Part shown: positions 57,357-64,000 of the stretch, piece by piece
How the letters are laid out: each line of letters opens with the position of its first letter
Numbering within the stretch: position 1 is the first letter of the stretch
Made by a program: the position numbers and the translations under genes
Notes under the pieces: model-generated
The model's input: only the letters and a program-made list of their open reading frames with translations
What the model was told of the DNA's origin: nothing
The model's database searches: none
Source of the DNA: Falciphora oryzae
Lineage: Eukaryota; Ascomycota; Sordariomycetes; Magnaporthales; Magnaporthaceae
DNA: 64,000 bases
Direction: 5' to 3'
NCBI GenBank assembly: GCA_000733355.1
Contig: JNVV01000007.1
Location: 1,354,370-1,418,369, forward strand

Positions 57357-60341
57357 TCAATCGTCCTCGATTTCGTCATCACTGAGCATCAGCTTCTGAA
57401 CCTGCAAGCCCCCAGGGAGCAGCCCATCACCATCGCCGTCGTGGTGTCCTCCACCAAAACCACCGCCTCCCCGCGCGGGGACGGCCCTCTTGGGCCTGAT
57501 GGCATTATTAACCCTCCTCTTCCGCGGGCTCGCAGACTCCTCTGTCGGCCTGTCGGTCGCCCAGCTCTCGCCGGGCGCGTTGCCGCCGACCACGTCCTCG
57601 TCCTCGCCGTGGGCCGCCTCCTCGTCGTCGGCCATGGCCTGGGCGCCGATGCCCTGGAACGAGACCACCTTTTCGAGGTCACGGAGGCCCATGGCCAGGA
57701 AGGACCCGCGGCGCTTCCGCGCCATGTGGGCCATGTAGGGCAGCCTATCGAGGAGCATCTCCTTGCGGGCCGAGCTGCCCAGCGACAGGAGCGGCGCCGC
57801 TGATTCCTCCTCTTCGGGTTCCTCCCTTTTCTCTGCCACTGTTGAATTCGCCAATGGACCTCGCTTCAGATCGGTGCGGTTGGTAGCCCAGTCGCCCACG
57901 CTGCTACTGCCACCCGAGCCGCCCATCGGCCGCGGCTTTCTGAATGCCGAGGCACCACTGCTGAGGCTCTGATGCCCAGCACCCTTGGACGCAGCGCTCC
58001 CTCCTCCCAGAAGCCCCTCCTCGCCGCTCACTATCCTGGTGCTCCACATGTCCATGAGCGCCTCGAGCTCTTCCTTGGCGCGCCAGAGTTTGATGCTGGT
58101 CGGGAAGAACATCTTGTACTGGTCGCCACCGCCGCCGCCGCCGCCATTCCTCGGGTTGCCGTTTGCCGACTGGCGCTTGACCGGAGACGGCAGCGAAAAC
58201 AGCATCCCGCGTACGACCACCTCGAACGCCATCTCGTCCTGCCGCAGCACATGGCTGCCCACGTCCCGTCCGTAGTAGTTGCCGCCGCCCCTGCCGCCGA
58301 AGAAGACATCCCACGAGGGGCAGAGGAGGTCGCTATCAGACAGGAAGTCCAAGCAGCCGTTCATGTAGTCGACTGCAGAGTTGGGATCCTGGGGCCCCGT
58401 GGCCTCGCATGATAGTGCGTAGTTTTCGTGCAGCGCTGAGATGAAAGTGGATGTGTCCGTCCCGGTCTCGTCGATCAGCGTGTCCACAGAAACCAGCGAC
58501 TGCTTTGGTCGAGAGAGGTGTGACATATACCTCGGCAGATTCTCAACCTCGTAACCCAGAGTTCCCGGCGCGTAGGGTATGTCGTCCCGTTTGTTGTAAA
58601 CCACCTTTCCAACTGCATGAAATATTCCTAGGCTCGCCTCTCTTTGCGAGACGAGCTCGAGCGATTCCCTCTCACCTTTCGTCATGGCCACGTCCCTAGC
58701 CCCCTTCTTGGGCTTCGTGAAAGTCACCTTGGCGCCCCAGTCTGCGTCGGTATCTCCCTTCAAACACAGAAACTCCAGGGAAGAAACGGCGTTTCGAATG
58801 TCTCCAATCTCGCCAAGTTTCTTCAGCACCGTCGGACCAGGGGTACGGCGCCGTCCCGATTTCCTAGCCTCCTTTTGGACCACAAGTTCGAGTGCTTTGA
58901 ACAAGATGGAGGGCGCTATTGCGTTGAACTCTATTATACCGGTCCCTGGGTGCCTCAGAATCTCGGGCCCCAGGAGTCGATGTGCGGTGAAACTGTCGGC
59001 CGACGCCGACGTCGTCGTCAGTAGTGTCTCGGATATTATCATCACCACGGGTATGACTGGTTCCTGTTGCGTCTGGTGTCCAAACGTGGCGAGCGAAGGC
59101 GTGTTTATCGCCAGGAACTGGAGCACAGCGCTTCGGAACGAGGTCAGTGCCGAGGACGACCTCATGAAGGTGTTTGGGAACTCCTCGACCAGCATTAGCC
59201 TGCGAGTAGGCACATCCGTCTGGCTATCCGAGGCCGATCCACCTGCTGGTCGCCGCGGCGGCAGCGCTAGGTTGCCATCGTCGTCCTCCAGGTCGAGCTG
59301 CCCAAACTTGCCGCCCCTGCCCATAAACTCTTCAAACTGGGCCGCGGCAGACTGATAGCGCTGCCCCGGGGCACCGTGGGAGCTCGTTGGGTTCCTCCAC
59401 TCGAGCACCTCGCAGCGCAGCTCCTTGGCCAGGAGCTGGACCGTGGTCGTCTTCCCCGAGCCCGCCGCGCCCTTCAGAATCAACAGACGCTGCCGCATCC
59501 GGCCGTCCATCACGTCCTCTAGCCACCTGCGCACGTCGGCCACCTTTTTCTTGTGTACCGCCAGCTCCTCGAGGTTCGCCGGCCCGAACCGCTCGGACCA
59601 CGGGCGGAGGTCCTCCCCTCCGCCGTTTCCAACAGCACTGCTGCCCGACGTGCCGTTGGCGAGACGCGGAGGCTTGCGGAACATGTTGCTCGCAGCTGCT
59701 GAGGGCGGCAGGCTAGAGCCCGGGGGCGCTGCCTGTTGCTGCTGCGAGGAGCTGGCGCTGCCGCCGTCCCTGAAGCGCTTGATCGCATTCCTGCCCACGA
59801 TGCTGGCCACGGCGGCCTTGCTCTCGGCCACACTGTCATCGTCTTCGGAGATGGGGTCGCTGATAATGTCGTCGATGGGGGTGAGCGGCTTCGGGTCGGT
59901 CTTGGCGACGCGCTGAGCCTGTTTGGAGAAGAGCAGGAGCAGATCCCCGTTCCTACCCTTCCCCTCGACCACCTTGGTCTTCTTCCCCCGCTTCTCGGGG
60001 CTAGCGCTTGGGCTTTTTGTAGAAGCCTTAGAAGCGCGACCGCGGCCGTTCAGGAAGCTGGGCGGCGCGACCGATGCCATGCCGGCGCCATTGGACGCGG
60101 CCTTTTTGGACGCGGCGGCGGCAGCAGCAGTCGCCGAGCGCGTCGTGGTCCTTCGTTTCGGGCTCGGTGGCGCAGCCGGCTGTGGGTTTACGGCGGAGGG
60201 CTTCGTCGGCGACGGGATGAGGAAGTTCTTCAAGCTGTTCTTGCGTGGGGTGGTCTGCTGTGACTGCGGCTGGGGCCGTGCGTCGTCTTCATCGTCGGAC
60301 TCGACGAGGTTGCGCTTACGGCGCTTCGCAGGCGGCGCCAT
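57357..60341 (-). CDS. rad17: checkpoint clamp loader Rad17 (Rad24 in budding yeast)
   Basis: An intronless frame of 994 aa. Rad17 replaces Rfc1 in an RFC-like complex that loads the 9-1-1 clamp at damaged DNA and activates the ATR pathway in the nucleus. The N-terminus (1-240) is disordered, with basic nuclear-localisation-like stretches (PAKRRKRN, PKRR). It is followed by the Rad17 entry motif LRPWSERFGPANLEELAVHKKKV, Walker A GAAGSGKT at 291-298 and the Rad17-type Walker B LMLVEEFPN near 383-390. The AAA+ domain continues with FHAVGKVVYNKR and a helical C-terminal region resembling the RFC collar. The protein ends in an acidic tail (LSDDEIEDD). It is longer than yeast or human Rad17 because of the N-terminal extension and Gly- and Ser-rich loops. 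The ATG at 60341 is the natural start (MAPPAKRRKR). Confidence 0.95.
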   Translation of the reverse strand: MAPPAKRRKRNLVESDDEDDARPQPQSQQTTPRKNSLKNFLIPSPTKPSAVNPQPAAPPSPKRRTTTRSATAAAAAASKKAASNGAGMASVAPPSFLNGRGRASKASTKSPSASPEKRGKKTKVVEGKGRNGDLLLLFSKQAQRVAKTDPKPLTPIDDIISDPISEDDDSVAESKAAVASIVGRNAIKRFRDGGSASSSQQQQAAPPGSSLPPSAAASNMFRKPPRLANGTSGSSAVGNGGGEDLRPWSERFGPANLEELAVHKKKVADVRRWLEDVMDGRMRQRLLILKGAAGSGKTTTVQLLAKELRCEVLEWRNPTSSHGAPGQRYQSAAAQFEEFMGRGGKFGQLDLEDDDGNLALPPRRPAGGSASDSQTDVPTRRLMLVEEFPNTFMRSSSALTSFRSAVLQFLAINTPSLATFGHQTQQEPVIPVVMIISETLLTTTSASADSFTAHRLLGPEILRHPGTGIIEFNAIAPSILFKALELVVQKEARKSGRRRTPGPTVLKKLGEIGDIRNAVSSLEFLCLKGDTDADWGAKVTFTKPKKGARDVAMTKGERESLELVSQREASLGIFHAVGKVVYNKRDDIPYAPGTLGYEVENLPRYMSHLSRPKQSLVSVDTLIDETGTDTSTFISALHENYALSCEATGPQDPNSAVDYMNGCLDFLSDSDLLCPSWDVFFGGRGGGNYYGRDVGSHVLRQDEMAFEVVVRGMLFSLPSPVKRQSANGNPRNGGGGGGGDQYKMFFPTSIKLWRAKEELEALMDMWSTRIVSGEEGLLGGGSAASKGAGHQSLSSGASAFRKPRPMGGSGGSSSVGDWATNRTDLKRGPLANSTVAEKREEPEEEESAAPLLSLGSSARKEMLLDRLPYMAHMARKRRGSFLAMGLRDLEKVVSFQGIGAQAMADDEEAAHGEDEDVVGGNAPGESWATDRPTEESASPRKRRVNNAIRPKRAVPARGGGGFGGGHHDGDGDGLLPGGLQVQKLMLSDDEIEDD

Positions 60342-60869
60342 TGCGGAGCTGGGCTGGTCATTTGCCGCAGCAGTATTCCTCTCACATCTGCTGCCTTATC
60401 GTCGCTGAGGCAGGCAGGAATCGGTGCGGAAACGAGGGTCAGGTCCGGCCCAGGGAGGCGGTTGTGGAGTTGGAACGTGGGCGAGATTCACGCAGCTTGA
60501 CGTTGGAGCAGGCAGAAAGTTGGAAACCACACGCTCGCCGAGTCGAATAGTGCAGCAGAGGTGGGGCCGCCCATCCATCATGACAGGGGCTAAACGCCTG
60601 TGATTGGCAGGCGCCATGTCTGGCCTCCCCAGACGCAGATGATGCAGCAGCAGCTGAACCGCGGCCCTGGAGCTCAAGTCTAGCACTGTGGGGCCTGCAT
60701 CGGGACTCGATCCCCACTGTGGAAATCGAGGCCTGGGCATGACGAAGCATCAAATTTGATCGATTTGCTGCCGTTGGATATTGGCCGCGATGAAACTTGA
60801 CATTCTGGTCATAACAGAATAACACCCAGGTAGTTGCTCTTCCTCCCTAATAATCCACTACGTTCAACC
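60342..60869. other. intergenic region, rad17 promoter and 3' side of the questin-oxidase-like gene
   Basis: About 530 bp between two tandem minus-strand genes; no other feature is recognised. Confidence 0.5.
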
Positions 60870-62260
60870 TCAGTGCACCCAGCCCTCAAAGTCATCAACA
60901 AACCGAACGGCAGCATTCAGATACCGATTGTGGACGTCGCCCCACGTCCGCGAAGCCTCCTTCATCGCGCGAACGGCTGGGGAAGAATAGAGTTAGCAAA
61001 AAGAACCGACACCAAAGTTTGCCGTTGTCGCAAACTGCGCAGTGAAACTCACCCTTGACAAAGTGGGCATCGGTCGAGAACCTCGACTTCAGCGCCTGCT
61101 CCTCCACATACGCCCAGCTCTTGGCCGTCACCGGCACCTGGTCCCGATCGACCTTGGGCCGGAGCATGGCGACATAGACAGCCAGAACCAGCAGCCACCA
61201 CTGGCGGACGAGGCTGACGTGGAACTTGACGGGCACGTGGGGCAGCAGGATCCGCACGGCGTGGCTGCTGGTCAGGAGGTGCACGACGAAGAAGTTGTAC
61301 GCGTGGGTCCCCGGCGCGACCGTGGCCGTCAGCAGGTCGACCGCCAGCTCTTGCGACTCGCGGAACCGCGCCACCGGGTCGTCCCCCAGGTCCCAGGCGT
61401 TCCAGTACTCGAGCACGAGCGCCTCGTGCTTCTCGAAGATGGGGTCGATGTTTGCGAACCCGGGCTCGTCAAAGAGCCCGTCGAACCGCTTGTCGACCGC
61501 GAGCCGGCCCACCAACTCGGCCGGCGACGCCGACGTGAAGGGCGCGGGCCTTGTGTACGACGGGTCGTCGCTGTACCGGTGCAGGTAGTTGTGCTGCACC
61601 GCGGCCAGCCCCAGGGCCTCGATCGCGATCTCCCGGCTGTCCATCTCAAAGGCGTAGCCGAGGTGGATCAACGGGTGGCTCACTGCGATATCATTGTGTA
61701 AGTTTTCGCATGTCATCCGAATAACAAACAATGCCATGATACAAGGGGTCGGCGCTGTCCATCTTACGCCCGCCTATGAGACCGTTGACAAGCGGCTCCT
61801 TGCCCTCAAACATGTACTCGGTCACGACTTTCTTCCAGTCGTAGGCATGGTCAAAGGCCAGGTTGTCCTCGAAGAAGTCGATGTAGGCCCTCTGGTAGAG
61901 CTTGTCGCCGAGGAAATCCCGCCAGTCGTCCTTTGTGATTTCGGCGGGCGAGTCCTGCCAGGGTTCGAGCTCCTTGGCCTCGACGTCGTAGATGTGGTGC
62001 AGCTGGGCCACGTCGGCGCCCAGCAGGTAGGCCGAGCACAAGATGTGGGCCATGTGGTTGTCGAACTGCAGGTTGTGGTAGACGATGGAGTGGTTCACGT
62101 GGTTGGCCCGGAGCAGGTGCTTCAGCGTCCGCGGGCGCTTCTCCGCCGCTGTCTCGACATTGTGCACCTCGACCGGCTCCAGTTTGATCTCACGGGCCGT
62201 CCCGGTCGTTCCCACCAGGCGATTGACTAGGGGCACGTACGAGAGCAACGTCGACGCCAT
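60870..62260 (-). CDS. questin oxidase-like protein (DUF4243/AflY family)
   Basis: Three exons on the minus strand (62260-61768, 61682-61053, 60976-60870; introns 85 and 76 nt) join to 409 aa. Family blocks in order: LLRANHVNHSIVYHNLQFDNHMAHIL with its row of histidines, AYLLGADVAQLHHIYD, LEPWQDSPAEITKDDWRDFLG, YIDFFEDN, the splice-spanning GLIGGLSHPLIHLGYAFEM, NFFVVHLLTSSHAVRILLP and the end DDFEGWVH. Members include enzymes that open anthraquinone rings (questin oxidase) and AflY of aflatoxin biosynthesis, thought to act as Baeyer-Villiger-type oxidases without a flavin motif. Many homologues have no known substrate. No polyketide synthase or other biosynthetic gene lies nearby, so a role in a cluster is not supported. 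The third exon is only 107 nt and was placed by splice signals and family C-terminus. Confidence 0.85.
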
Positions 62261-63037
62261 ATTTCGGGATATGTGGGTCGCTGTTTTGTTGAGTTGGGAA
62301 GCACGAGAAATTCCAGACAGAAAGCCCGAAGCTGCCCGGCTATCAGATCGGAAATATGGTCACTTTGAAGCGAACAATGTGCGGTGATGTAATAATCGTG
62401 ACCGTGCGCCGCAGAAATGAGGGGAAGCCCGGGCGTCTCGGGGTCTCGGGACGGAACCAGATGTCGTCAACAAAAGTTGTGACCTCCACGAGATGGTGTT
62501 GAATTGCGGGGGTGCACGTTCATTGGATACATTTGCCACCCAAGGCCCCTGTACAGAGTACGTCAAGTGCGGCTACATTCTACATTTCGTTGGACGGTCC
62601 ATCACAGAACTCTGAACCGCCAGGGACCGACGATCTGCACTGCAGTGAACGGATATGCACGGAAATTGTGGATTTCGATGAGCTGATAACATGCACGCAT
62701 ATCCGGAAGACTCCGCAACAAAGGTGATCAGCCCCATGAGCATGATTGGAACGGAAAATCCATTGGCGCCGACCTACACGACGTAGACGGCGATCATGAT
62801 TGGAAGGTATCGTCCTGCCCCCCGATAGACATATGCGATAGTATGGCGAATAAGAAACCTCTTGGATGCCCGGCGACCTAATCCCAAAACCTAATGGAAA
62901 CTGACATACAGGGAGTAAATCATGACGATACCCGACAGAGGCGCGCCGGACCAGCCTCCATAGGGGCGGGGGCAGCAGACAGCTGTCCATCGGCCTTGCC
63001 AAACTGTTCTGCTCACACCAGTAGCCACGCTCTATTA
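62261..63037. other. intergenic region between questin-oxidase-like gene and the 63 kb paralogue
   Basis: About 780 bp with lower GC content. A minus-strand stretch near 62.7-62.95 kb contains hydrophobic fragments broken by stops, too weak to call a pseudogene. No supported gene. Confidence 0.4.
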
Positions 63038-63598
63038 CTAGGCCTCAAACTTCTTCTTCAAATACACCGTCGTGAGCTTAGTGTTGTTTCTCCTGATGTT
63101 ATCCCGGTAGCCCAGATGCGGATGCAGAGTTCCGATTTGGAAGCCGTCCTTCTCGGCCTCGGACGGGCTCCTAGCCCATACCTTCTTCCCCTCGCTGTCC
63201 ATGAAGAGATCCCAGTTATCTAACCCTCGGCGAGGCTCAGGGAGGTCGAATTGAAAATAACCTTCTTGGCCTAACAGTACCATGAGCATAGTGAGTGAGT
63301 AAATTAAAGAGCGCTGGGATATCTTACTATTGGGAGGCTGCTTCCTCTCCACCGAGATCTTGCCAAGGTCCGGGACAATCAGCAACGACCGCTCGCTGCG
63401 GACGAGAGTGTCCCTCAGCCGTTGTTTCCTTGCCGTAGTCCCGGGTGTGATTGTGCGCTGACTATCTTGAGATGCAGGCTGCAGATTTATAGGCACGGAT
63501 AGCGTCGTCACGGTGGATTCGCGTAACTTGGAAATGTGTGAGTTGAGCTGGCTGGCACAAAGCTGCCGCAAAAACTTGAGGTAGAACCGATGTGGCAA
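63038..63598 (-). CDS. uncharacterised protein, paralogue of the 6770-7429 gene; 5' end unresolved
   Basis: The conserved part has two exons (up to 63328, and 63270-63038) with a 57-nt phase-1 intron (GTAAGA...GTTAG) at the same codon as in the paralogue. Shared blocks are LLIVPDLGKISVE, QPPN|S, NWDLFMD, KVWARSP and VYLKKK. The rest of the C-terminal half (FQIGTLHPHLGYRDNIRR) is diverged. The open frame has no ATG before the intron: upstream of 63598 it runs to a TAG near 63630, and the first triplet usable as a start at 63598 is TTG. A TATAAAT motif lies inside this open frame at 63485-63491. Either an upstream exon supplies the ATG or the copy has lost its start. From 63598 it would be 167 aa. 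No domain, signal peptide or membrane segment is visible; function is unknown. Confidence 0.5.
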   Translation of the reverse strand: MPHRFYLKFLRQLCASQLNSHISKLRESTVTTLSVPINLQPASQDSQRTITPGTTARKQRLRDTLVRSERSLLIVPDLGKISVERKQPPNSKISQRSLIYSLTMLMVLLGQEGYFQFDLPEPRRGLDNWDLFMDSEGKKVWARSPSEAEKDGFQIGTLHPHLGYRDNIRRNNTKLTTVYLKKKFEA

Positions 63599-64000
63599 GG
63601 GGACGCTTATGTAGGTAGAGAAGCAAAACTAGTAAGGGACCTAAATCCATACACGGAACATGGCAAATTCCGAAAGCCCAGCCTCCTACTCCGCAGCCTA
63701 TCATCCTACCTTTTGTTACACAAAAGGTGGTGTGAAGAAGGGTGTTCCACCTGACTCTCAGCTCTCCATTGGCATAGCGCCGGGTCGTGCATCGAGGAAT
63801 TCCCGGCCAACGCCGCCCAAAAATGTCGTGGCGGCCTCAACTTTGGCCATTACCACTCCTGCGCCTCCAATTTCGCCCATTAGGGTCGGGAAGCGGAGCG
63901 GCGCCCTCCATGGTTGAGATGACAACTCGATATGACTGCTTGGAAAGATGGCAGGGCAAGGCAGCCAATCGTCAAAAATTGCTGAATTTGGAGGCAATCA
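63599..64000. other. right-edge sequence without a supported gene
   Basis: Short frames exist on both strands (for example 63660-63917 plus and 63758-63997 minus) but none has recognisable sequence. An upstream exon of the minus-strand gene could lie here. Confidence 0.4.

Noticed and set aside
60870..62260. Secondary-metabolite cluster around the questin-oxidase-like gene
   Set aside because: Neighbours are rad17 and an unknown small gene; no polyketide synthase, methyltransferase, transporter or cluster regulator lies within the window nearby.
62580..63002. Hydrophobic minus-strand fragments resembling a transporter relic
   Set aside because: Two or three short hydrophobic stretches occur in one frame but are broken by stops and match no family motif I can name.

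Overview
The window is nuclear DNA of a filamentous ascomycete, most likely a Sordariomycete. Protein genes are GC-rich and carry few short introns (55 to 134 nt in the models here), with GTRNGN-type donors and recognisable CTAAC/TACTAAC branch sites. The recognisable families (vacuolar TRP channel, Apc2, Rad17, a SesB-NACHT receptor, a questin-oxidase-like protein) are typical Pezizomycotina genes. There are two assembly gaps, at 16402-16459 and 41178-41218. I see no CRISPR array, rRNA, convincing tRNA or intact transposon.

Left part (1-7.4 kb): the 5' portion of a membrane-anchored polysaccharide deacetylase gene runs off the left edge. It is divergent from a five-exon yvc1-type vacuolar cation channel gene. 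Next come a small Cys-rich protein and an uncharacterised gene (6770-7429) with an in-frame TAG at codon 41. A diverged paralogue of that gene lies at the far right end (63.0-63.6 kb, minus strand). It shares an intron at the same position and phase, and its own start codon cannot be found.

Middle part (7.4-47 kb): only two genes are supported, a C2H2-type regulator (24583-26115) and single-exon apc2 (35255-38518). They are separated by three long gene-free stretches of about 17, 9 and 9 kb. These are rich in microsatellites and in long A or T runs, up to 53 nt, but have no recognisable coding or transposon content. The 17 kb stretch lies directly upstream of the regulator, so it is a candidate long regulatory region or source of noncoding transcripts.

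Right part (47-64 kb) is gene-dense: an atypical RING protein with huge disordered flanks, an APH-fold small-molecule kinase, a SesB-NACHT NOD-like receptor with a 21-bp (7-residue) tandem repeat, rad17 (convergent with the receptor), a questin-oxidase-like gene, and the paralogue of the 6.8 kb gene.

The genes do not form an obvious pathway or biosynthetic cluster. Two relate to the cell cycle and genome surveillance (apc2, rad17), one to non-self recognition (the NLR), one to calcium release (yvc1) and one to ubiquitin ligation (RING). The most unusual points are the interrupted, start-less paralogue pair, the repeat-bearing NLR, the large gene desert with an overlapping uORF at the regulator, and a duplicated flank at the first assembly gap.
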